Shown: in pieces, positions 25,118 to 32,467 of the stretch
Position numbering within the stretch: the first letter of the stretch is position 1
Layout: each line of letters begins with the position of its first letter
NCBI GenBank assembly: GCA_021845595.1
Contig: JAJZVV010000002.1
Coordinates: forward strand, 186,001 to 250,000
Direction: 5' to 3'
DNA length: 64,000 nt
From: Pseudomonadota bacterium
GTDB lineage: Bacteria > Pseudomonadota > Alphaproteobacteria > Acetobacterales > Acetobacteraceae
The notes under the pieces: generated by a model
Database searches by the model: none
Told to the model about the DNA's origin: nothing
The model's input: only the letters and a program-made list of their open reading frames with translations
Made by a program: the position numbers and the translations under genes

Positions 25118-26090
25118 AGTGTAGGCGCGGCGCTCGCAGGAACCGGGACCGGTCGGCGGATTCGATCGCGACGTCGAGGCGCTGGTCGCCGCGCTGCACC
25201 TGCAGGCGAACGACGCTCCCCGCCGGGCCGGCGGCCCAGACCCGCCGCCAGACACTGGCCAGATCCGTGATGCTCTCACCCTGGACAGCCATCACCCGGT
25301 CGCCGACCTCGATGCCGGCGCGGGCGGCCGGCCCGGTCTCGGCCAGCCCGCCGACGACGACGGCGTCGTCGCTCTCGCCGGCATAGAGCCCGAGCCACGG
25401 CCGCGGCGGCGCGGCCCGGCGCCCATAGGTCGTGAGCTCGTCGATCACGGGGGCCAGCCGGTCGATCGGCACCACCATGTTCATGTCCAGCCGCCGCCCC
25501 TTGCCGTCGGCGCGCTGCACGATCAGCGAACCGACGCCGAGCAGGCGCCCGTCGTCGCCGATGAGCGCCGAACCGCCCCAGAACGGATGCGCCGGCGCGG
25601 TGAAGATCGCGTCTTCCAGCAGATACTCCCAGTAGCCGGAAAAATCCTGGCGGGCGACGACCCGGGTCTCCACGGCGTGGCGCGGCCCGCCGGTGGCGGC
25701 GAGGATCGCGGCATCGCCGACCTGCAGTCCTGCCGAATCGCCGGCGTCCAGCCAGGGCAGGTCCAGCCGGCCCAGCGGCTGGATCAGGCCGAAGCCGGTT
25801 TCATGATCATAGGCGAGGGCGTGGCCGGGCACCGCGCCCTTCCGGCTGGTCAGCCAGATCGTTTCCGCCTCGGCGATGAGATAGCCGATCGTCAGCACCA
25901 GCCCGTCGGCGCGGATGACGACGCCGTTGCCGCTGCGCTCGGTGCCGAGAGCGCCGGCGGTGAAGGCGTCGGACGGCACCAGCGTGCGGACGCCGACCAC
26001 GCAGTCCAGCGCGCGCGCCAGCTCGAACCGATAGTCGGCCGGGTCGGGCTGCAACTGGTCGGGAATTTCCCAGTCCTCGTCATCGCTCAT
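25116..26090 (-). CDS. Trypsin-like (HtrA/S1C-related) PDZ protein lacking the catalytic triad
   Basis: A 324-residue protein with a degenerate HtrA-type protease domain and a C-terminal PDZ domain (GGLAETGPAARAGIEVGDRVMAVQGES). SGNGVVIRADGLVLTIGYLI matches the HtrA barrel, but the LTNAHV histidine is absent. ETGFGLIQP replaces the aspartate segment, and FWGGSALIGDDGRLLGV stands where GNSGGPL should carry the serine. No signal peptide is visible; the N-terminus is acidic. It is therefore likely a non-proteolytic scaffold or substrate-binding protein. Confidence 0.72.
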   Translation of the reverse strand: MSDDEDWEIPDQLQPDPADYRFELARALDCVVGVRTLVPSDAFTAGALGTERSGNGVVIRADGLVLTIGYLIAEAETIWLTSRKGAVPGHALAYDHETGFGLIQPLGRLDLPWLDAGDSAGLQVGDAAILAATGGPRHAVETRVVARQDFSGYWEYLLEDAIFTAPAHPFWGGSALIGDDGRLLGVGSLIVQRADGKGRRLDMNMVVPIDRLAPVIDELTTYGRRAAPPRPWLGLYAGESDDAVVVGGLAETGPAARAGIEVGDRVMAVQGESITDLASVWRRVWAAGPAGSVVRLQVQRGDQRLDVAIESADRSRFLRAPRLH

Positions 26091-26115
26091 CGCAGATTTT
26101 CCATGGCCCGAGCGG

Positions 26116-26754
26116 TCATTCGGCGTCGGGCTGGTTGGCCGGCAGCGCGCGTGCGAACGCCGGCAGGGCCATCGCCGCGGTGAAAATCCGCTGGACGGTC
26201 GGGTAGGGCGCCATGTCGAGCTTGAAGTTCGCCGCGTTCACCACTTGCGGCACCAGGCAGATATCGGCCAGTCCCGGCGTGTCGCCATGGCAGAAGCGGC
26301 CGGTCTCGGCGCTTGCCGCCAGCGTCGTTTCCAAGGCCGTGAACCCCTCGGCGATCCAGTGATTGTACCAGGCCTGCACCGTCGCCTCGTCGTGGCCGAG
26401 CGGCTGGCGCAGGTAGCGGAGCACCCGCAGATTGTCGATCGGGTGAATGTCGCAGGCGACGATCTGCGCCAGCGCGCGCACCCGCGCGCGGGCCAGCGGC
26501 GTCGCCGGCAGCAGCGGCGGGTTCGGCACGGTCTCGTCGAGATATTCGATGATCGCCAGCGACTGGGTGAGCACGGCGCCGCCATCCTCCAGCGCCGGCA
26601 CGAAGCCCTGCGGATTGAGGGCGAGAAATGCCGGCGCGCGCTGCTCGCCGCGGCGCAGATGGTGCGTCTGCTGCTCGAACGCGATGCCCTTCAGGTTCAG
26701 CGCGATGCGCACGCGAAACGATGCCGAGGACCGAAAATAGCCGTGCAGCCGCAT
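26116..26754 (-). CDS. maiA: Maleylacetoacetate isomerase (zeta-class glutathione S-transferase)
   Basis: Converts maleylacetoacetate to fumarylacetoacetate (or maleylpyruvate to fumarylpyruvate) using glutathione. The 212-residue length fits. The zeta-class active-site motif SSASFRVRIALN sits at residues 9-20, followed by LNPQGFVPALED and the glutathione-contact QSLAIIEYLDE. ADICLVPQVVNAANFKLDM is also typical of the isomerases. The partner genes of tyrosine or gentisate breakdown are not in the window, so which ring-cleavage pathway it serves is undecided. Confidence 0.87.
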   Translation of the reverse strand: MRLHGYFRSSASFRVRIALNLKGIAFEQQTHHLRRGEQRAPAFLALNPQGFVPALEDGGAVLTQSLAIIEYLDETVPNPPLLPATPLARARVRALAQIVACDIHPIDNLRVLRYLRQPLGHDEATVQAWYNHWIAEGFTALETTLAASAETGRFCHGDTPGLADICLVPQVVNAANFKLDMAPYPTVQRIFTAAMALPAFARALPANQPDAE

Positions 26755-26805
26755 GATGCTCTCCTTCGTCGCGGTCAGCCGCGCGCACCGTTTCCTGTGT
26801 CCTTG

Positions 26806-27594
26806 CTACTCGCGCATGAGCCGCGCGGCCAGAGCGGCGGCGAGGGGGCGGGGCGCGAGCCTGGTGCTCGCGGCGAGGGCGGCATTGCCGACGCCAGCGA
26901 CCACGCCCGCCCGCCCGGCGAGCAGCGCGCGAATGCCGATGCGCGCGACCGCCTCGCTGCTCATCGCCGTCCGCTCGACGAAACGGTTGCTGCGCTGCCC
27001 GGACACGAGGTGGAACTCGGTCCGCGTCACGCCCGGCGACAGCGTCGTCACGCTCACGCCGCTGCCGCGCAGCTCCTCGTTCAGCGCCACACCGAACGAG
27101 AGCACATAGGCCTTGCTCGCGGCGTAGACGGCATAGTTGGGCGTCGGCTGGAAGGCGGCGGTGGAGGCGACGAGCAGCACCCGGCCACGCCGGCGCGCGC
27201 GCATGCCCGGCAGGAACAGATGCGTCAGATGGGTCAGCGCGACGACATCGACCTCCAGCATCTGCGCGACCCGGTTCCAGTCGGAGCCGGCGAAATTGCC
27301 GAACACGCCGAAGCCGGCATTGTTGACCAGAAGGTCGACGTCGAGCCCGGCGGCGGCGAGGCGCGCGGGCAGCGCGGCGCGCGCGGCGGGATCGGCGAGA
27401 TCGGCGGGCAGCACTTCGACGCCGGTGCCGTGGCGGGCTCGGATTTCCTCGGCCAGCTGCGTCAGCGCCTCGGCCCGGCGGGCGACGAGGACGAGCGCCG
27501 CGCCCTCGGCGGCGAGGATGCGGGCGAAATCGGTGCCGAGCCCGCTGGAGGCCCCCGTGACCAACGCCGTCCAGCCGGCGAGTTTGCCGCTCAT
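26806..27594 (-). CDS. Short-chain dehydrogenase/reductase family oxidoreductase
   Basis: Classical SDR of 262 residues. GASSGLGTDFARIL is the cofactor loop, NNAGFG the structural motif, VASTAAFQPTPNYAVYAASKAY supplies catalytic serine, tyrosine and lysine (YAASK), and LSPGVTRTEF follows. The ATG overlaps the purD stop as ATGA, so it is translated from the purD transcript. Substrate unknown; similarity to DltE-like oxidoreductases is only general. Confidence 0.82.
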   Translation of the reverse strand: MSGKLAGWTALVTGASSGLGTDFARILAAEGAALVLVARRAEALTQLAEEIRARHGTGVEVLPADLADPAARAALPARLAAAGLDVDLLVNNAGFGVFGNFAGSDWNRVAQMLEVDVVALTHLTHLFLPGMRARRRGRVLLVASTAAFQPTPNYAVYAASKAYVLSFGVALNEELRGSGVSVTTLSPGVTRTEFHLVSGQRSNRFVERTAMSSEAVARIGIRALLAGRAGVVAGVGNAALAASTRLAPRPLAAALAARLMRE

Positions 27595-28871
27595 TCGCTC
27601 GTCCCCTGCAATGCGCGCCAGCCGATGTCGCGGCGGCAGAACCCGTCCGGCCAGTCGATCTCGCCGATCGCAGCATAGGCGGCGGCACGCGCCGCGGCGA
27701 GGTCGTCGCCGGTGGCCGCCACCGTCAGCACCCGCCCGCCATTGGCGACCAGCCGGTCGCCGCGCCGGTCGGTGCCGGCGTGGAACACCTGCACGCCGGC
27801 GACGGCGGCGGCGCGCTCGAGCCCGGCAATGACCCCGCCGCGCGCCGGGGTGGCGGGATAGCCGCGCGCGGCCAGGACCACGGCGATCGAGGCGCGGTCC
27901 GACCAGCGCAGATCGAAGTCCGCCAGCTCCCCGTCGCAGGCGGCGAGCAGGGCCGCCAGCAGGTCCGAGCGCAGGCGCAGCAGCAGGGCCTGGCACTCCG
28001 GATCACCGAAGCGGACGTTGAACTCGATCAGCTTCGGCCCGTCATCGGTCAGCATCAGCCCGGCGAACAGGATGCCGCGGAACGGCGTGCCGCGCGCGGC
28101 CATCTCGGCCAGCGCGGGGCGGATGACGCGCGCCATCGCCGCATCGGCCAGCGCCGGGGTGAAGGCGGGCGGCGGCGAATAGGCGCCCATGCCGCCGGTG
28201 TTCGGTCCGGTATCGCCCTCGCCGACGCGCTTATGGTCCTGCGCCGCGCCGAGAAACACCGCCTCGGTGCCATCGCACAGGGCGAAGAGCGAGACCTCCT
28301 CGCCGAACAGGCACTCCTCGATGACGAGGCTGGCGCCGGCCTCGCCCAGCGTGCGCTCGGCCATGAAGGCGGCGATCGCCGCCTCGGCTTCGGCCTCGGT
28401 CTCCGCCACCACCACGCCCTTGCCGGCGGCGAGCCCGTCGGCCTTGACCACGATCGGCGCGCCGCGGCGGCGGACGAATTCGACCGCCTCGGCCGGGTCC
28501 GTGAAGTGCTCCCAGCGCGCTGTCGGGATGCCCGCGGCGTCGGCGATCTCCTTGGCGAAGCTCTTGCTGCCCTCGAGCCGCGCCGCCGCCGCCGTGGGGC
28601 CGCAGCAGCGGATGCCGGCGGCGGCGAGGGCGTCGGCCAGCCCGGCGACCAGCGGCGCCTCCGGCCCGGGCAGCACCAGATCGACATGGTGTTCGCGCGC
28701 GAACGCGACCAGGGCGGCGATGTCGCTGGCGCCGATCGGCAGATTCTCGGCCAGTGCCGCGGTGCCCGGGTTGCCCGGAGCGCACCACAGCTTCGTCAGC
28801 AGCGAGCTGGCCGAGAGCGCCCAGCACAGCGCGTGCTCACGCCCGCCCGATCCGACCACCAACACCCGCAT
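27591..28871 (-). CDS. purD: Phosphoribosylamine-glycine ligase (GAR synthetase)
   Basis: Second step of de novo purine synthesis: joins glycine to phosphoribosylamine with ATP. The protein has 426 residues, the normal length. The N-terminal VLVVGSGGREHALCWAL, the central ATP-grasp stretch PIVVKADGLAAGKGVVVA, the signature GDTGPNTGGMGAYSP and EFNVRFGDPECQ are all family hallmarks. It diverges from xseA with 46 bp between the starts, so the two promoters must overlap, and it overlaps the downstream SDR gene by four bases. Confidence 0.97.
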   Translation of the reverse strand: MRVLVVGSGGREHALCWALSASSLLTKLWCAPGNPGTAALAENLPIGASDIAALVAFAREHHVDLVLPGPEAPLVAGLADALAAAGIRCCGPTAAAARLEGSKSFAKEIADAAGIPTARWEHFTDPAEAVEFVRRRGAPIVVKADGLAAGKGVVVAETEAEAEAAIAAFMAERTLGEAGASLVIEECLFGEEVSLFALCDGTEAVFLGAAQDHKRVGEGDTGPNTGGMGAYSPPPAFTPALADAAMARVIRPALAEMAARGTPFRGILFAGLMLTDDGPKLIEFNVRFGDPECQALLLRLRSDLLAALLAACDGELADFDLRWSDRASIAVVLAARGYPATPARGGVIAGLERAAAVAGVQVFHAGTDRRGDRLVANGGRVLTVAATGDDLAAARAAAYAAIGEIDWPDGFCRRDIGWRALQGTSE

Positions 28872-28917
28872 GCGTCCCCCTGTTCTGCCGGCCCTGCGCA
28901 TAGCATAGGCTGGCGGC

Positions 28918-30372
28918 ATGAACGACGCCCAGACCCCGCCGACCAGCGGCAATCTGCCCGAATTCACCGTCTCCGAGATTTCCGGGGCGGTGAAGCGCAC
29001 GCTGGAAACCGCTTTTGCCCGCATCCGGGTGCGCGGCGAGCTGACCGAGGTCAAGCGCTATCCGTCCGGCCACATCTATTTCTCGCTCAAGGACGAGGGC
29101 GGCAAGCTCGCCGCCGTGGCGTGGCGTTCGGCGGTGCCGCGGCTCGGGCTGGCGCCGGAGAATGGCATCGAGGTCATCGCCACCGGGCGGATCTCCGCCT
29201 ACGGCGAGCGTTCCAGCTACCAGCTCATCGTCGAGCGCCTCGACTATGCCGGCGTCGGCGCCCTGCTGGCGCGGATCGAGGCGCTGCGCCTCAAGCTCGC
29301 CGCGGAGGGGCTGTTCGAGCGCCGGCGCAGCCTGCCGCTGCTGCCGCGCGTGATCGGGGTGGTCAGCTCCGAGCAGGGCGCGGTGATCCAGGACATCCGA
29401 ACCACGATCGCCCGCCGCTTCCCGCGCCCGATCCTGCTCTGGCCGGTGCCGGTCCAGGGCGAAGGCGCGGCCGAGCGCATCGCCGCCGCCATCCACGGGT
29501 TCTCGGCCCTGCCGGCGCAGGGCGCGGTGCCGCGGCCGGACGTGCTGATCGTCGCCCGCGGCGGCGGCAGCCTGGAAGACCTGATGGCCTTCAACGACGA
29601 GGCGGTGGTGCGCGCCGCGGCGGCCTGCACCATCCCGCTGATCTCCGCGGTCGGCCACGAGACCGACACCACGCTGATCGACCACGCCGCCGACCGCCGC
29701 GCGCCGACGCCGACGGCGGCGGCCGAGCTGGCGGTGCCGGTGCGGGCCGAACTCCTCGCCGATCTGCAGCACCGCGCCGCCCGCCTCGCCGCCGCCGCCA
29801 ACGCCCTGGTCAAGGACCGTCGCCTGCGCCTGACCGCCGCGGCGCGCGCGCTGCCGGATCTGCCCGCGCTGCTCGGCACCTCGCGCCAGCGGCTCGATGA
29901 CCGGTCCGAGCGCCTGGCGCTGGCCTTGCCCAACCTGGTCGTGGCCCGGCGCGCCGCGCTCGACCGTCTCGCCGCCCGCCTGCCGGGGCCGCAGGCGCTG
30001 CTCGATGCGCGGGCGGCGGCGCTCGCCCTGCTCGGCCAGCGCCTCGGTGCGGCCCTGCGCCACAGCATCGCCGGGCGCCGTCAGCGCGCTGCGCCGGCGA
30101 TGGCCCGCCTGGGCCCGGCGCCGCTCCTCGCGCGGCTGCGCGAGGCCGGTGCGCGGCTCGAAGGGCTCGCCGCCCGGCTCGCTTCGGTCTCCCACGAGGC
30201 GGTGCTGGCCCGCGGCTTTGCGCTGGTCCTCGATGGCGGCGGCCGGCTGCTCACCCGCGCGGGCGAGGTGGCGCCGGGCGCCCGGCTGCGCCTGCGCTTC
30301 GCCGATGGCGAGATCTCCGCCAGGGCCGAACGCGGCGCGGCCCCGCCCGGGCAGGGGGCGCTGCCGCTGTAA
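28918..30372 (+). CDS. xseA: Exodeoxyribonuclease VII large subunit
   Basis: Large subunit of the single-strand-specific exonuclease that degrades DNA to acid-soluble oligonucleotides. The 484-residue protein starts with an OB-fold (FTVSEISGAVKRTLE, VRGELTEVKRYPSGHIYFSLKD). The catalytic domain contains VISSEQGAVIQDI, RPDVLIVARGGGSLEDLMAFN and AVGHETDTTLIDHAADRRAPTPTAAAE, followed by a long helical region. The small subunit gene xseB is not adjacent. Start ATG is 46 bp from the divergent purD start. Confidence 0.96.
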   Translation: MNDAQTPPTSGNLPEFTVSEISGAVKRTLETAFARIRVRGELTEVKRYPSGHIYFSLKDEGGKLAAVAWRSAVPRLGLAPENGIEVIATGRISAYGERSSYQLIVERLDYAGVGALLARIEALRLKLAAEGLFERRRSLPLLPRVIGVVSSEQGAVIQDIRTTIARRFPRPILLWPVPVQGEGAAERIAAAIHGFSALPAQGAVPRPDVLIVARGGGSLEDLMAFNDEAVVRAAAACTIPLISAVGHETDTTLIDHAADRRAPTPTAAAELAVPVRAELLADLQHRAARLAAAANALVKDRRLRLTAAARALPDLPALLGTSRQRLDDRSERLALALPNLVVARRAALDRLAARLPGPQALLDARAAALALLGQRLGAALRHSIAGRRQRAAPAMARLGPAPLLARLREAGARLEGLAARLASVSHEAVLARGFALVLDGGGRLLTRAGEVAPGARLRLRFADGEISARAERGAAPPGQGALPL

Positions 30373-30444
30373 CGGCCCGGCGAGGGCAGCGGCCCGGGTG
30401 CGATCGCGCTTTGACGCCGGCCGCCGCCCGGCTAGGCTGCCGCC

Positions 30445-31476
30445 ATGGATCAGGACAATCTGCGTACCATCATCGAGACCGATGTCGCCATCATCGGCGC
30501 CGGGCCGGTCGGCCTTTTCGCGGCGTTCGAATGCGGCATGCTGCGCCTGTCCTGCGTTCTGATCGACGCGCTGGATGCCGCGGGCGGGCAGTGCACGGCG
30601 CTCTATCCGGAGAAGCCGATCTACGACGTGCCCGGCTTTCCGCTGGTCGAGGCGGGGGCGCTGATCGAGCGGCTCGAGGAGCAGATCGCGCCCTTCAAGG
30701 TGCCGCGCCTGCTCGGGCGGCGCGTCGAGCGGCTGGCCGGCCGGTGCGGTGCGTTCGAGCTCGGCACCGACGCCGGGGACGTGGTGCGGGCGAAAGCCGT
30801 GATCGTCGCCGCCGGCGCCGGCGCCTTCGGGCCGAACCGGCCGCCGCTCGCCGACCTCGCCGCCTACGAGGCGAGTGGCGCGGTGCAGTACTATGTGCGC
30901 AAGCGCGAGGATTTCCGCGGCCGGCGCGTGGTCATCGCCGGCGGGGGCGATTCGGCGGTGGACTGGGCGCTGGCGCTGCGCGGCATCGCGGCCGAGATTC
31001 TCGTCGTCCATCGCCGCCCGCGGTTCCGCGCCGCCCCGGAAAGCGCGGCCCAGCTCGACGCGGCGGCGGCGTGTGGCGAAGTGGAGCTCGTCATCCCCTA
31101 CCAGCTCGCCGCGCTGCACGGCGCCGACGGCGCGCTGGAAGCGGTGGAGGTCGCCAGCCTGGAGGGTGAGCGCCGCATGCTCGCCGCCGACCGGCTGCTG
31201 CCGTTTTTCGGTCTCTCCACCGATCTCGGTCCGATCGCCGGATGGGGCCTCGACCTCGCGCTGCACCATGTCCGCGTCGAGCCGGCGACCTGCCAGACCA
31301 GCCTGCCGGGCGTGTTCGCCATCGGCGATGTCGCGACCTATCCCGGCAAGCTGAAACTGATCCTGCAGGGATTTTCCGAGGCCGCGATGGCGGCGCACGC
31401 CATCCACCCGATCGTCCACCCGGGCCAGGCGCTGCATTTCCAGTATTCGACCTCGACCGGCGTGCCCGCGGCCTGA
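30445..31476 (+). CDS. Ferredoxin-NADP+ reductase, thioredoxin reductase-like type
   Basis: FAD flavoprotein of 343 residues that moves electrons between NADPH and ferredoxin. The FAD fold is IIGAGPVGLFAAFECGM, followed by GGQCTALYPEKPIYDVPGFP, characteristic of the TrxR-like FNR group. The NADP fold is VVIAGGGDSAVDWALAL and the C-terminal GVFAIGDVATYPGKLKLILQGF is the second FAD contact. No redox-active CxxC is present, which separates it from thioredoxin reductase. It stands alone between xseA and nudC. Confidence 0.88.
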   Translation: MDQDNLRTIIETDVAIIGAGPVGLFAAFECGMLRLSCVLIDALDAAGGQCTALYPEKPIYDVPGFPLVEAGALIERLEEQIAPFKVPRLLGRRVERLAGRCGAFELGTDAGDVVRAKAVIVAAGAGAFGPNRPPLADLAAYEASGAVQYYVRKREDFRGRRVVIAGGGDSAVDWALALRGIAAEILVVHRRPRFRAAPESAAQLDAAAACGEVELVIPYQLAALHGADGALEAVEVASLEGERRMLAADRLLPFFGLSTDLGPIAGWGLDLALHHVRVEPATCQTSLPGVFAIGDVATYPGKLKLILQGFSEAAMAAHAIHPIVHPGQALHFQYSTSTGVPAA

Positions 31477-31494
31477 TCCGGTCGGGCCCGGCGG

Positions 31495-32421
31495 CTATTC
31501 GGCTGCCATCCAATCCTCGATCAGCCGCCGCGCGATCGAGTCGCCGCGTGGCAGCAGGAAGCCGTGATCCTTGTGGTTGCGGATCTCGGCGCGGCTGAAC
31601 CAGCGCGCATCGCGCAGTTCCTCGGGGTCGATGTTGATCTCGTCGCTGAGACCCTCGGCATAGAAGCCGAGCATGATCGAGGCCGGGAACGGCCACGGCT
31701 GGCTCGAATGATAGACCACGCGCCCGACCCGCACGCCGGATTCCTCGAACACCTCGCGCGCCACCGCTTCCTCCAGATTCTCGCCCGGCTCGACGAAGCC
31801 GGCGAGGGTGGAATACATGTTGGCGCGCGGAAACCGGTGCGAGTGCCCGAGCAGCGCCCGCCCGCCGCGCACGACCAGCATGATCACCGCCGGGTCGGTG
31901 CGGGGGAAATGCTGCGCCTGGCAGGCGCCGCAGACCATCACGTGGCCGGCGCTGCGCGGCGTGCAGGTGCCGCCGCAGACGCCGCAGAAGCGATGCCGGG
32001 TGCGCCAGTGCATCAGCCCGCGGGCGTGGGCGAGGATGGCGGCGTCGCTGGCGGAGAGCGTGCCGGCGACGCCGCGCAGATCCTCGAACGCGCCCAACCC
32101 CTCGGGCAGCAGCGGCAGCGGCTCCTCGGCCGCGCTCAGGTCGACGGCGAAGACCGCGCGCTCGCCCAGCAGCCCGAGAAATGCCCACGGCTCGCCGGTC
32201 GCGCGGCTCGGCGCGGCGGCGGGGGCGGCGACGAAGACCGCTTCCGGCTGCCCGTCGGCGAGGCCGCGCAGCAAGCTGCGGCCACGCCAGACGGGGACGA
32301 AGAGGCTGCCCGGATTGTCCAGCGCGGCCTCGATCCAGGCCGCATCCTCACGCCGGAGAACCGCCCGGTCGAGCGGGTTGCCGGTGTAGGCGTTGGCACG
32401 GGACGGGCCGGAGGGGAACAC
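31495..32421 (-). CDS. nudC: NAD+ diphosphatase NudC (RNA deNADding Nudix hydrolase)
   Basis: Hydrolyses NAD(H) to NMN and AMP, and in studied members removes NAD caps from RNA 5' ends. The 308-residue protein has a four-cysteine zinc site (CGVCGG and CGAC), the Nudix box GFVEPGENLEEAVAREVFEESG and the NudC-specific SQPWPFPASIML just after it. Length and domain order are typical. It lies 46 bp downstream of the rne gene on the same strand, so a shared transcript with RNase E is possible. Confidence 0.93.
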   Translation of the reverse strand: MFPSGPSRANAYTGNPLDRAVLRREDAAWIEAALDNPGSLFVPVWRGRSLLRGLADGQPEAVFVAAPAAAPSRATGEPWAFLGLLGERAVFAVDLSAAEEPLPLLPEGLGAFEDLRGVAGTLSASDAAILAHARGLMHWRTRHRFCGVCGGTCTPRSAGHVMVCGACQAQHFPRTDPAVIMLVVRGGRALLGHSHRFPRANMYSTLAGFVEPGENLEEAVAREVFEESGVRVGRVVYHSSQPWPFPASIMLGFYAEGLSDEINIDPEELRDARWFSRAEIRNHKDHGFLLPRGDSIARRLIEDWMAAE

Positions 32422-32467
32422 GGCGATGCCTCTTGGCTCAGGGCGGGGGTCAGGTTTCAGCGACGGC

